This document shows, in pieces, positions 56,562 to 64,000 of a DNA stretch of 64,000 bases. A program made the position numbers and the translations under genes. The stretch comes from Roseateles sp. XES5. Its GTDB lineage: Bacteria > Pseudomonadota > Alphaproteobacteria > Rhizobiales > Rhizobiaceae. Each line of letters opens with the position of its first letter. Positions within the stretch are counted from its first letter, which is position 1. Where the stretch lies: assembly GCF_020535545.1 (NCBI RefSeq), contig NZ_CP084752.1:1967501-2031500 (forward strand). The letters run 5' to 3'. Under the pieces are notes generated by a model. The model saw only the letters and a list, made by a program, of their open reading frames with translations, had not been told where the DNA came from and made no database searches.

Positions 56562-57068
56562 ATGAAGACACTGTCGATCGATGTGCGGCGCGCCGAGCCG
56601 CAGGACGCGCGCGCGATATCCGAGACGCATCGGGTGTCGTGGCTGCAGGCCTATGGCGGCCTCATTCCGCACAGGCCGCTCAATCAGATGGTCGACCGGC
56701 GTGACGAGACCTGGTGGCGCAAGGCGACGCGCGGCCCTGCGACACTTCTCGTGGTCGATGTCGCCGGCACCGTCGCCGGCTATGCCACGCTCGGCCTCAA
56801 CCGCGCCCGCGCCCTGCCGCAGGAAGGCGAGATCTACGAAATCTATCTGCGCCCCGAATATCAGGGCATCGGCCTTGGCCGTCTGCTGTTCGGCGAAGCG
56901 CGGCGGCTGCTGAAGTCGCTTGGCTGCAACGGGCTGATCGTCTGGTGCCTGGAAGACAGCGAGCATGCCGAGCGGTTCTTCCGCTCCGCCGGCGGGCGTG
57001 ACATTGCCGAGGGCATGGAGAATTTCGGCGAGAAGGAACTGAAGAAGGTCGGCTTCGTCTGGCCCTGA
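56562..57068 (+). CDS. GNAT-family N-acetyltransferase
   Basis: 168-residue acetyltransferase. The acetyl-CoA motif A is EIYEIYLRPEYQGIGLGRLLFGEARRLL (about residues 88-115), with the pantetheine signature QGIGLG; the C-terminal part GRDIAEGMENFGEKELKKVGFVW matches the RimI-like small-molecule group. Substrate unknown. Convergent with the next gene, 3 bases apart. Confidence 0.88.
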   Translation: MKTLSIDVRRAEPQDARAISETHRVSWLQAYGGLIPHRPLNQMVDRRDETWWRKATRGPATLLVVDVAGTVAGYATLGLNRARALPQEGEIYEIYLRPEYQGIGLGRLLFGEARRLLKSLGCNGLIVWCLEDSEHAERFFRSAGGRDIAEGMENFGEKELKKVGFVWP

Positions 57069-57071
57069 TGG

Positions 57072-57698
57072 CTATTCCGCCGCATCCGGCAGATAGTGCA
57101 TCGGATCGCCGGCAAGCCCGCCGCGCTTGCCGTGCCATTGCGGCCTGGACTTGCCGCAGATGAAACCCGCAGCCTCTTCGTCGGCGACCGTGCGGGCAAG
57201 CGTGTTGGCATCCTTGTTTTCCAGCGCATCGACATAGCCGACGACACAGCTCGTCGGGTTCTCCGTCGTGGCGACGGTCGATACGACGAGGACCTGACCG
57301 TAGCGCGTGTCCGTATCATTGGTCTGTTCCGGGTCGGCAACGAACCAGCGTGCGATGGCTGCGATCGGGACGCCGCCGGGGCCAAGCCGCCATTCGATCT
57401 TGGCGCCCGTATGATTGAAGGGACCGAAGGTCTCGAAGGCACTGTCTATATAGGTCTTGCTCAGGGGGCCGTAGGCCTGGCTTTGTCGGAGGTCCCCTTC
57501 CTTGAAATAGACGGGAAGATCCTTGTAGCCGGCGCATAGCAGGGTGACGCTCGGGCCTTCCTCCTCCTCGGAGAGGGTCTTGCAGGCATCGAGGTCGCGG
57601 TCGGTATAGGCGCTCTCGTTGGCATGGGCAGCCGTGGCCATGGTTGCGGCCGGACTTGCGGCGAAGACGGCGGCGAGAAGAATGTGCTTCAGGTCCAT
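57072..57698 (-). CDS. Secreted hypothetical protein
   Basis: 208-residue protein with a signal peptide (MDLKHILLAAVFAASPAATMATAAHA). The mature region has four cysteines (CKTLSEEE, LLCAGYK, CVVGYV, FICGK) that could form two disulfides, and the motif GPGGVPIAAIARWFV. It resembles uncharacterised secreted proteins of rhizobia that I cannot name. Cysteine pairing and location suggest a periplasmic protein. Confidence 0.7.
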   Translation of the reverse strand: MDLKHILLAAVFAASPAATMATAAHANESAYTDRDLDACKTLSEEEEGPSVTLLCAGYKDLPVYFKEGDLRQSQAYGPLSKTYIDSAFETFGPFNHTGAKIEWRLGPGGVPIAAIARWFVADPEQTNDTDTRYGQVLVVSTVATTENPTSCVVGYVDALENKDANTLARTVADEEAAGFICGKSRPQWHGKRGGLAGDPMHYLPDAAE

Positions 57699-57833
57699 GG
57701 GGTGTCCTCCAGTCCTTTGAAGACGGCGGACCGTCCCGCTCTATTCGGCTTCGGCGAAAGTCATGTTGCGCTGCAACGGGATTCGCATTAGGAAGCCCGC
57801 ACACGACGCCAATTCCACTTCAGGGAGTATCCC

Positions 57834-58367
57834 ATGCGTATTGATGCGATTTCCGTCGGCAAGAACCCGCCGGACGATGTGAACGTCATTGTCGAGGTCC
57901 CGGTCGGCGGCCATCCGATCAAGTACGAGATGGACAAGGAAGCCGGTGCGCTGGTCGTCGACCGCTTCCTCTATACGCCGATGACCTATCCGGGCAACTA
58001 CGGCTTCGTGCCGCACACCCTGTCGGAAGACGGCGACCCGATCGACGTTCTGATCGCCAACACGCGCCCGCTCGTTCCGGGCTGCGTCATCAATGTGCGC
58101 CCGATCGGCGTTCTCGTCATGGAAGACGACGGCGGCAAGGATGAGAAGATCATCGCCGTGCCGGTGCCGAAGCTGACGCGCCGCTACGACAAGGTCGAGA
58201 ACTATACGGACCTGCCCGAGATCACGCTGAAGCAGATCGAGCACTTCTTCTCGCACTACAAGGATCTGGAGCCCGGCAAGTGGGTGAAGATCGCCGGCTG
58301 GCAGGATGTCGGCACCGCGAAGAAGATGATCCTCGAAGCCGTCGCGCGCTACGAGGCGCAGAAGTAA
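57834..58367 (+). CDS. ppa: Inorganic pyrophosphatase Ppa
   Basis: Family I Mg-dependent pyrophosphatase; hydrolyses PPi from biosynthetic reactions. The 177-residue protein has the active-site motif EDGDPIDVL with Asp66/Asp68/Asp71, E31 and Lys30 region ([12 protein letters not shown]), and the second acidic cluster [16 protein letters not shown]. Typical hexamer-type length. It is monocistronic between two opposing genes. Confidence 0.97.
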   Translation: MRIDAISVGKNPPDDVNVIVEVPVGGHPIKYEMDKEAGALVVDRFLYTPMTYPGNYGFVPHTLSEDGDPIDVLIANTRPLVPGCVINVRPIGVLVMEDDGGKDEKIIAVPVPKLTRRYDKVENYTDLPEITLKQIEHFFSHYKDLEPGKWVKIAGWQDVGTAKKMILEAVARYEAQK

Positions 58368-58410
58368 GCGCCTTTGGCATTTCGGCTGGGGCGCTTCGGT
58401 TGAAAATACT

Positions 58411-58726
58411 CTAGCGCCCCGCGGCGCTTTCGAGCCTTGAAACGATATCCTCCGGGTCGCCCTCGATCCGGAGGATTTTCTTTCTCTGGGTACCGCCGGA
58501 GATCAGGCTGACGGCGGATTTCGGGGTGCCTGCGGCCTTGGCGATGAGCGCGATCAGCGCCTTGTTCGCCTTGCCCTTGTCCGGTGGATCGCTGACGCGC
58601 GCCTTCAGGTGGCTTTCGCCATCGGCGCCGGTTTCCCAGCCGTCGATAGCGTCGCGCCTGACCGTTCGGCGTCAGCCGCACGGTCAGGCGCACATGATCG
58701 TCATGGCGCCGGAGCGCGCGCGTCAC
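58411..58726 (-). pseudogene. DUF167/YggU family gene with single-base frameshift
   Basis: Starts at GTG 58726, overlapping the yggT stop as GTGA, with HDDHVRLTVRLTPNG in the first frame. The rest of the family sequence (DAIDGWETGADGESHLKARV...DPPDKGKANKALIALIAKAAG) continues in another frame; the break lies at about 58654-58662. The total of 316 bases is one base more than a multiple of three, so one inserted base explains it. It may be a true mutation or a sequencing error. YggT-DUF167 pairing is standard. If corrected, it encodes 104 residues. Confidence 0.8.
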
Positions 58727-59013
58727 AGGACGGCGGGGACGAGGACCGTGCGGATCAGCTGCTCCAGGAAGAACAGGATGACGAGCACGACGAGCGGCGA
58801 CAGGTCGACGCCGCCGAAATTCGGCAGCACGCGGCGGATCGGGCGGTAGATCGGCTCGGTCAGCTGGTAGAGCGAGCGGCCGATGGTGGCGATCACCTGA
58901 TTGTTCGCGTTGATGACGTTGAAGGCATAGAGCCAGGAGAAGATCGCCGAGGCGATCACCAGGAACCATGCAATGCTGATAATGAACAATAGGGTGTTGA
59001 TGACCGCTATCAT
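58723..59013 (-). CDS. YggT family membrane protein
   Basis: 96-residue protein with two hydrophobic helices (about residues 2-28 and 70-93) separated by the loop TIGRSLYQLTEPIYRPIRRVLPNFGGVDLSPL, the hallmark of the YggT family (DUF2079-free, linked to ion/osmotic stress and cell division neighbours). The ATG at 59013 follows GGAGAC; upstream extension to 59097 is not family-like. Coupled to the DUF167 gene by GTGA overlap. Confidence 0.9.
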   Translation of the reverse strand: MIAVINTLLFIISIAWFLVIASAIFSWLYAFNVINANNQVIATIGRSLYQLTEPIYRPIRRVLPNFGGVDLSPLVVLVILFFLEQLIRTVLVPAVL

Positions 59014-59113
59014 TGACGTCTCCAATTGGTTTCGCCCCGACATGTAGCCATTGCCGGCCCTGCCAGCAAGGCCGGGGGCCTGCGGCGGCCGCAACATGTT
59101 TAACGGGCAGGCC

Positions 59114-59830
59114 TCATGCCTCGTGGAAGATGCGGTCGAGGAAGGACGTCATCCAGAGCCGCAGGGCCGCATCATGCAGCAGGCGGCCGTCGAGATGGGT
59201 GCGGCCGATCTGCGCGCCGGGCAGTTCGAAGCGATGCGCCCCGCGCACGACCCAGCGATGCATCATGGCCAGCGTCAGTTCGCCGTGAAACTGGATGCCC
59301 CAGGCGTTGTCGCCGTAACGGAAGGCCTGGTTCTCGTAGTGGTGACCGGTGGCGAGCAGTGTCGCGCCCGAGGGAAGGTCGAAGCCTTCCCGGTGGAACT
59401 GGTAGACCATATCGGGCCAGGCCATCAGCGCCGTGCCGGCCTCGGTCGCCTTCAGGGGGTACCAGCCGATTTCCGCCCAGCCGTCGGCATGACCGGAAAC
59501 GCTGCCGCCGAGGTTCTTCACCAGCATCTGTGCGCCGAGGCAGATGCCGAGGAAGGGGCGATCCTCGGCAAGCGGAACCGAGAGCCAGTCGATTTCCTGT
59601 CGTAGATAGGGTTCGGCGTCATTGGCGCTCATCGGACCGCCGAAGACGACGGCGCCGGCATGGTGCGCCAGCGTCGTGGGCAGGGGATCGCCGAGGACCG
59701 GGCGGCGGATGTCCAGTGCATGGCCCATCTGTTGCAGGATCTGGCCGACGCGCCCTGGACTGGACGTCTCCTGGTGCAGGACGACGAGGACGGGGCGCTT
59801 GCGGCGGGACGTGCGGGGAAAATCGAGCAT
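59114..59830 (-). CDS. Class I glutamine amidotransferase-like protein
   Basis: 238-residue protein with the GATase-1 nucleophile Cys97 (FLGICLGAQM) and the catalytic His in WGIQFHGELT. The N-terminal VVFGGPMSAND matches stand-alone GATases related to GuaA-type or peptidase C26 enzymes; no synthetase domain is attached. Its real substrate is unknown. It starts 3 bases after the TerB gene stop, so the two are cotranscribed. Confidence 0.87.
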   Translation of the reverse strand: MLDFPRTSRRKRPVLVVLHQETSSPGRVGQILQQMGHALDIRRPVLGDPLPTTLAHHAGAVVFGGPMSANDAEPYLRQEIDWLSVPLAEDRPFLGICLGAQMLVKNLGGSVSGHADGWAEIGWYPLKATEAGTALMAWPDMVYQFHREGFDLPSGATLLATGHHYENQAFRYGDNAWGIQFHGELTLAMMHRWVVRGAHRFELPGAQIGRTHLDGRLLHDAALRLWMTSFLDRIFHEA

Positions 59831-59833
59831 GGC

Positions 59834-60319
59834 TCAGCCTTCGTCCGCCTCCTCCTGGCCCGTCGCCGCGCCGACCCGTCCGGCGACTTCCTGCCGTTTC
59901 ATGATGCGCTCGCGGCCGGACACGCCGAGCAGATCGGCGATGCGCCAGATGGCGTGATCTTCCATCTCGCTGCGCTCGCCATCCGCATAGACGATTTCCC
60001 AGAGAAGGCCGATCAGGCTGACGCGCTGTTCTTCCGAAAGCTGGCGTTTCAACTCGGAGGTGAAGCGGAAGAAGTCGATCGCCTCGCTTTCGGCATCGGT
60101 GCCGGCGGCGACAAGCGCATCGAGCTCGGCCTCCTCGACGCCGTAGAACTCCTTGAAGCGGGCGCGCAGCGCCGTCTTCTCGATGTCCAGCACCTTGCCG
60201 TCCGCCTCCATCACCTGGATGCAGAGCGCCATGACGGCGACGCGCGGGTCATCGGCGGCGAAGACGGGCCTGTCGCCGCCGGAAAGGCTCGCGAGAAACT
60301 GCTGCAAGCGTTCGAACAT
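59834..60319 (-). CDS. TerB-family tellurite-resistance-like protein
   Basis: 161-residue helical protein of the TerB/TerB-C superfamily. Paired acidic motifs ADGKVLDIEKTAL and YADGERSEMEDHAIWRIADLLG are characteristic and may bind metal. It is encoded next to the amidotransferase gene. In rhizobia it is a housekeeping neighbour of hemY; a link to tellurite is only by name. Confidence 0.85.
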   Translation of the reverse strand: MFERLQQFLASLSGGDRPVFAADDPRVAVMALCIQVMEADGKVLDIEKTALRARFKEFYGVEEAELDALVAAGTDAESEAIDFFRFTSELKRQLSEEQRVSLIGLLWEIVYADGERSEMEDHAIWRIADLLGVSGRERIMKRQEVAGRVGAATGQEEADEG

Positions 60320-60339
60320 GAAGCCCCGTACCCTTAGCC

Positions 60340-60444
60340 CTAGAGTATGTCAGGTTCAGATTGAACCAGACATACTCTAAATTCTTTTGTTTTCGTTTGT
60401 CTTTTCGGGAAAACCGGTTCCCACTTTTCCCTGACAAACTCTAG
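60340..60444. repeat. 105-bp two-palindrome repeat (RIME-like), copy 3
   Basis: Bounded by CTAG at 60340-60343 and 60441-60444. Differs from copy 2 by a few bases, including compensating changes in palindrome 1 (GTATGTC and GACATAC). The right-hand CTAG contains the TAG stop of hemY. Confidence 0.88.
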
Positions 60445-62057
60445 AACAACCTGAAACCGCTGGTGCCGTCGCGCTTGGCGGCGGTGCCTTCCTTGACGCC
60501 GGGATCGTCCGGCAGACCGTAGAACGGGCGCTCCTGGCGGTCGTCCTGTGCGCCGGCCGGTTCCAGCTTCGCCTTTTCCACGACGGCCTCCTTCACGGCC
60601 ACGGGTTCGGCGACCGTGGCCACCACGACCGGCTTTTCCGCTTCGACGCGCTCGACCTTCACGATCGGATCGGTCTTGGCGGCCGGCCTCGTCTCGATGG
60701 CGAGCGGCGGCAGGGTTCGGATAGCCTCGTCGACGGCATCAGTCGAGCCTTCCTCGACCGGGCCTTGCAGTTCGCTGACCGGCGTCTTCCACTCGAAGGC
60801 ATCGAGACGGCCGCTGGCGGGCGAGACCGCGCGCCATTCCGTCGCCGTGATGCCGTCGGCGGTCCAGGCCGGATCGCGCGGCGCCTTGAGCGCCTGGTTC
60901 ATCCAGTGGCGGATGCGGCCCTGGTCGCCGGTCTCGGCATCCTCGATGTCGGCCAGCAGCAGGAAAGCGCTTTCGCGCGGGGAAAGTCGCGCGGCGGCTT
61001 CCGCCTTGCCGCGGGCGAGCGGGAAATCGCGCGCTTCCAGCGCGGCTTCCGCAACGGCAAAAAGCGCTTCGGCATTGTTCGGCCGCAGGGCCTCGAGCTT
61101 TTCCGCCCGTTTCAGGCGGTCGGTGGCCGAATCGCCGCTGCGGGCGCGGACATAGAGGCGTGCGACATCGCCATGCGCCGTCGACTTCCAGAGTTTTTCG
61201 AGAATCGAGGCCGCCTTGCGCAGGTTGTCTTCGCGCAGATAGGCCTTCGCCTCGATCAGGCCGGCCGGCACGAAGGTCTCGTCGAGCTTCAGCGCCTGGT
61301 GGGCATCCTCGCGCGCGCCCTTCGGGTCGGCATCGAGCTTTGCGCCGGCGCGGGCGGTAAGAAGCACGGCCTTGCGGCGGGCATAGGCCTTCTTCTCCTC
61401 CGGCGAGCCGGTGCGACCGTCGCCGAGAAGCTTCAGCGCCTCATCCCAATCGCCGGCCTGCGAGCGGTATTCCAGCGCCGCCTCCGTCGCCCAGGGCAGT
61501 TGCGGGGCCTTTTCGGCGGCACGTTCGGCATATTGCCGGGCGGCCTCGTTGGCGCCGAGGCGGCGGGCTTCGAGATAGAGGCCGCGCAGGCCCAGTTCTC
61601 GCGTCTCCGGGTCGTCCGCCATCAGTTCGAATTTCTTGCGCGCGTCGTCGTAGCGGCCCTCGATCATCGCGGCCTGTGCTTCGAGCAGATGGATGAGCGG
61701 TTCCTGGTCGGCGCTGAGCAGACCCTTGGTGCGGCCGAGCATCTTGCGCGCGCCGGCGGCGTCGCCCGCGCCGGCGGCGATCAGGCCGGTCGAGAGGGCC
61801 TGGTAGCCGCGGTCGCGCTTGCGGGCGCGGAAGTAACGCTGGATGGAGTGCGGCGACGTCCAGATGACGCGGACGAGCCACCAGGAAAGCATGACGGCGG
61901 CGATCAGCGAGACGATCAGCGTGGCCGCCACCATCAGGCTCATGTCGGCCCGCTGGCCCTGCCAGATGATGGAGAGTTCGCCGGGGCGGTCGGCAAGCCA
62001 GGCGAAGCCGGCGGCAAGCGAGAGAACGAAGAGAGCGAAGACCAGAATGCGTATCAT
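60441..62057 (-). CDS. hemY: HemY-like TPR membrane protein
   Basis: 538-residue inner-membrane protein linked to tetrapyrrole synthesis by gene order. Two N-terminal transmembrane helices (about residues 4-22 and 39-61) are followed by the HemY N-terminal domain (SIQRYFRARKRDRGYQALSTGLIAAGAGDAAGARKML) and tetratricopeptide-like helices to about 370; the rest is disordered with alternating Val/Glu/Lys. It is not a protoporphyrinogen oxidase. Its stop codon TAG comes from repeat copy 3. Confidence 0.87.
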   Translation of the reverse strand: MIRILVFALFVLSLAAGFAWLADRPGELSIIWQGQRADMSLMVAATLIVSLIAAVMLSWWLVRVIWTSPHSIQRYFRARKRDRGYQALSTGLIAAGAGDAAGARKMLGRTKGLLSADQEPLIHLLEAQAAMIEGRYDDARKKFELMADDPETRELGLRGLYLEARRLGANEAARQYAERAAEKAPQLPWATEAALEYRSQAGDWDEALKLLGDGRTGSPEEKKAYARRKAVLLTARAGAKLDADPKGAREDAHQALKLDETFVPAGLIEAKAYLREDNLRKAASILEKLWKSTAHGDVARLYVRARSGDSATDRLKRAEKLEALRPNNAEALFAVAEAALEARDFPLARGKAEAAARLSPRESAFLLLADIEDAETGDQGRIRHWMNQALKAPRDPAWTADGITATEWRAVSPASGRLDAFEWKTPVSELQGPVEEGSTDAVDEAIRTLPPLAIETRPAAKTDPIVKVERVEAEKPVVVATVAEPVAVKEAVVEKAKLEPAGAQDDRQERPFYGLPDDPGVKEGTAAKRDGTSGFRLF

Positions 62058-62070
62058 GTCGTCGTTCTCC

Positions 62071-63306
62071 TCAGCCCTGGTTGCCGGTGCCGGTCGTCAT
62101 GGCGCCGGAAACGACGGCGCCGATCAGATCCTCGACGGCGACGCGCTCGTCCAGCTTGCGCTTGTAGTCCGAGGCTGCAGCCTGAGCTTTTTCCGGCAGG
62201 GTCTGCCACTCGATCTGCGCGCCCTTGAAATCGCCGTTCTGCAACTTGGTCTCGATACGGGCGACCACCGCTTCCGGGCTGTCGCCTTCGACGCTGCCGA
62301 CCGGGCGCACGCGGATGGCCGAGGCGGCGCTCGACATCAGGCGGTTGAAGATGCCCTGATCGCCGTCCGGCTGGTGCACGGCGTCGAGAATCGCGTCGGC
62401 CGCGGGCTGGAAATCGCGCACGAGATCCGAGCGGGAGGAAACGCCGAGGGCGGCATGTTCGCGCAGCCCCGCGACGGAAGGATCGTCCTTCGCGACGCTG
62501 GCGAAGGCCTCGAGTTCGGCGAGATAGGAGCCGCCGCGATCGATGGCGGTCTTCAGGGCGCTGGCGGCGACGGCGCGGGCCATCTCGATATCGCTGCGCG
62601 GCTCGTCGAGTTTCTGCTCGGCGGCGGCGATGCGCTCGGTCAACTGGCTTTCGGTGGAGCTGACGGCCTCCGTGGTGCGGGTGATAGCCTCGCGCAGGGT
62701 GGAAAGCTCTGTCGTTAGCCGGCTAACATCGCCCTCCAGCTTGCTGACGGCTTCCGGGGTCGCACCGGCGGCGGCGGTGCCGCCGCCCGCCGATTTTTCG
62801 AGGGCGGCAAGGCGGCTCTCGAGCGGCTGGAGATCGACCGTGTTTGCGGGAGTGGCTTCGGAAAGGCGGGTTTTCAAAGCCGCGATCTCGCCGGAAAGGG
62901 CCGTGACCGCATTGCTGTCGCCGGCCCGTTCCGGGCCGAGCGCGGGCAGGTAGCCACCATATTGCAGGCTGCCGGCGCCGAGAAGCGCGATCAGGCCGCC
63001 GAGGATGCCCGCCGCAAGCGTGCCGGCGCTGGCGCGCGGTGGCGGCGCTTCGGCGCGCAGCGGTTCCTTTGCCGGTTCCTCATAGGTCGAGCGGGCAGGC
63101 GCGATGGGTTCTTCTCTTTCCGCGACGGTTTCGTCCGAGGGTTCCGACGCCGTGGCTTCGGAGGCTTCCGCCGTCAATTCCTCCGCCTCGGCCTTTTCGT
63201 CGGCGGCAAGGGCTTCGTTGCTGGCGGAGGCCGGAACGGCTTCCAGATCGATCGTCACGGGTTCGTCGCCGGCCTTCGTTCGACGGGACGGGGTTTCCGG
63301 TTCCAT
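62071..63306 (-). CDS. Mitofilin/Mic60-like membrane protein
   Basis: 411-residue protein of the COG4223 family, the bacterial relative of mitochondrial Mic60. The layout is an acidic disordered N-terminus (to about residue 90), one transmembrane helix (ASAGTLAAGILGGLIALLGAGSL), a coiled-coil region (about 130-225), and a conserved helical C-terminal mitofilin-like domain (SSAASAIRVRPVGSVEGDSPEAVVARIETKLQNGDFKGAQIEWQTLPEKAQ). It lies between hemD and hemY, the usual alphaproteobacterial order. Confidence 0.86.
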   Translation of the reverse strand: MEPETPSRRTKAGDEPVTIDLEAVPASASNEALAADEKAEAEELTAEASEATASEPSDETVAEREEPIAPARSTYEEPAKEPLRAEAPPPRASAGTLAAGILGGLIALLGAGSLQYGGYLPALGPERAGDSNAVTALSGEIAALKTRLSEATPANTVDLQPLESRLAALEKSAGGGTAAAGATPEAVSKLEGDVSRLTTELSTLREAITRTTEAVSSTESQLTERIAAAEQKLDEPRSDIEMARAVAASALKTAIDRGGSYLAELEAFASVAKDDPSVAGLREHAALGVSSRSDLVRDFQPAADAILDAVHQPDGDQGIFNRLMSSAASAIRVRPVGSVEGDSPEAVVARIETKLQNGDFKGAQIEWQTLPEKAQAAASDYKRKLDERVAVEDLIGAVVSGAMTTGTGNQG

Positions 63307-63409
63307 GGCGACCTCCTCGCGTTCATGTGCAGTGCCTTAAACGTAGACAGGGATGGCAGAGAGGGAAAGACCCTTGCGGCAATTTCGTCCGTCGCGTCCT
63401 GCGCTTAGC

Positions 63410-64000
63410 CTAGAGAAGCGCGAGCAGGCCGTTCTCGTCGGGCGTGGCGGCGACGGCGATACGGCCCATAAAACGCGCCGGCACGGCAGCCGCGACATTG
63501 GCGCTCATGCAGAGCAGGCGCATCGCGTCGAACCGTCCGGGAGCCGCCTCCAAGAGGGGGAAAGAGCGAAGAAGGCGCGGGCGCTCTGGCGTGAATAGAG
63601 CAGAACGGCATCCGGCACCGGCTGTAGAAGGGCGGTTTCCGTTTCCGTCCGGCTCGGGGCGAGCGGCACCATGCGGTAGGCTTCGACGATGCGAAGGGCA
63701 ATGCCGGTCGCCGCAAGGTGTGTCTCGAAGCCGGCGGCACGGGGATTGCCGGCGAGATAGAGGATGGGCTGCGCCGATTTGTCCCTGTGCGCGGCATGGG
63801 CGGCGATCAATCCTGCAAGGGCTTCGCCGTCGCCGTTTGCGCTGAGCACGTTGGCAAAGCCGATCGTGCGCGCAGCCGTGGCCGAGGCCTCGCCGACGGC
63901 GAAGACGGCCGTTGCGAGATGGGGCGTGAGGCCATCGCCGAGTCTGCCCAGAAGGCGGGCCGCCTCCGCGCTGGTGATGGCGAGAGCGGCATGCGGTTCG
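63410..64000 (-). CDS. hemD: Uroporphyrinogen-III synthase HemD (5' end outside window, frameshifted)
   Basis: Cyclises hydroxymethylbilane to uroporphyrinogen III in heme synthesis. Reading from the window edge, the frame gives EPHAALAITSAEAARLLGRL, then a hydrophobic segment, to FFALS; the continuation LLEAAPGRFDAMRLLCMSANVAAAVPARF ... DENGLLALL and stop TAG (63410-63412) lies in another frame. The break is in a run of five C on the coding strand (63556-63560); one extra C restores the frame. HemD is normally needed for heme, so a sequencing or assembly indel is the likeliest cause. Confidence 0.82.
   Translation of the reverse strand, partial: RTACRSRHHQRGGGPPSGQTRRWPHAPSRNGRLRRRRGLGHGCAHDRLCQRAQRKRRRRSPCRIDRRPCRAQGQIGAAHPLSRRQSPCRRLRDTPCGDRHCPSHRRSLPHGAARPEPDGNGNRPSTAGAGCRSALFTPERPRLLRSFPLLEAAPGRFDAMRLLCMSANVAAAVPARFMGRIAVAATPDENGLLALL

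Noticed and set aside
58400..58416. Fourth copy of the 105-bp repeat ending at the DUF167 stop
   Set aside because: The sequence ACTCTAG at the stop resembles the repeat end, but no palindrome or other part of the element lies next to it; it may be a chance match or a very decayed remnant.

Overview
The window is one contiguous, GC-rich, densely coding chromosomal stretch of an alphaproteobacterium of the family Rhizobiaceae. The evidence is RpoH2, CarD, FdxA, PhaR and IalB-type proteins of rhizobial type, the hemD / mitofilin-like / hemY gene order, and RIME-like intergenic repeats. As I remember it, the phaA-phaB pair is nearly identical (except the 3' part of phaA) to the PHB genes of 'Zoogloea ramigera' I-16-M, a strain later moved to Shinella. 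Shinella or a close relative is therefore my best guess. I see no rRNA or tRNA gene, phage, insertion sequence or CRISPR array.

Layout. 1-3.4 kb: end of the thiamine ABC transporter (thiP-thiQ) and an M48 lipoprotein protease. 3.6-11.2 kb, mostly minus strand: heat-shock sigma factor RpoH2 with an EcfG-type stress promoter, CarD, ferredoxin, S4 protein, a large SUV3-like helicase, thpR and tesA. 11.2-19 kb, plus strand: ybbA-ybbP opposite tesA, a BI-1 membrane protein behind a structured leader, a DeoR-MFS pair, and ispG. 19-22 kb, minus strand: LysE exporter, hisC, polyprenyl synthase. 22-24.4 kb: mtgA, GST, rpmF, a small membrane protein. 24.4-27.3 kb: PHB control and synthesis (phaR opposite phaA-phaB). 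27.4-32.9 kb: phhB, DUF1232, IalB-like protein, MFS/LysR pair, rlmN. 33.1-36.6 kb: a TrpXYZ-type ABC importer and a DUF1287 protein. 36.6-41.7 kb: LysE, SDR, argG, M3 peptidase. 42-43.2 kb: DUF475/TerC-like membrane protein behind a long structured leader with a short overlapping upstream ORF. 43.3-50 kb: a tripartite tricarboxylate transporter (tctCBA), a lone periplasmic binding protein and a TctD/TctE two-component system. 50-56.3 kb: LysE, MarR-MFS, phoD behind phased Pho-box-like half-sites, typA. 56.5-64 kb: acetyltransferase, secreted protein, ppa, a frameshifted DUF167 gene, yggT, glutamine amidotransferase, TerB, hemY, mitofilin-like protein, and a frameshifted, truncated hemD.

The most notable observations are: (1) three 105-bp two-palindrome repeats, each ending exactly on the TAG stop codon of the gene beside it; (2) phaA, and less certainly ispG, look like mosaics carrying betaproteobacterial-style segments; (3) the DUF475 leader, with a closing stem, an SD-sequestering hairpin and a 29-codon upstream ORF overlapping the start as ATGA; (4) 11-bp-phased Pho-box-like half-sites before phoD and a related pair before tctC; (5) single-base frameshifts in hemD and the DUF167 gene, which may be sequence errors. 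All calls come from reading the sequence and from memory of protein families; no database search was run.
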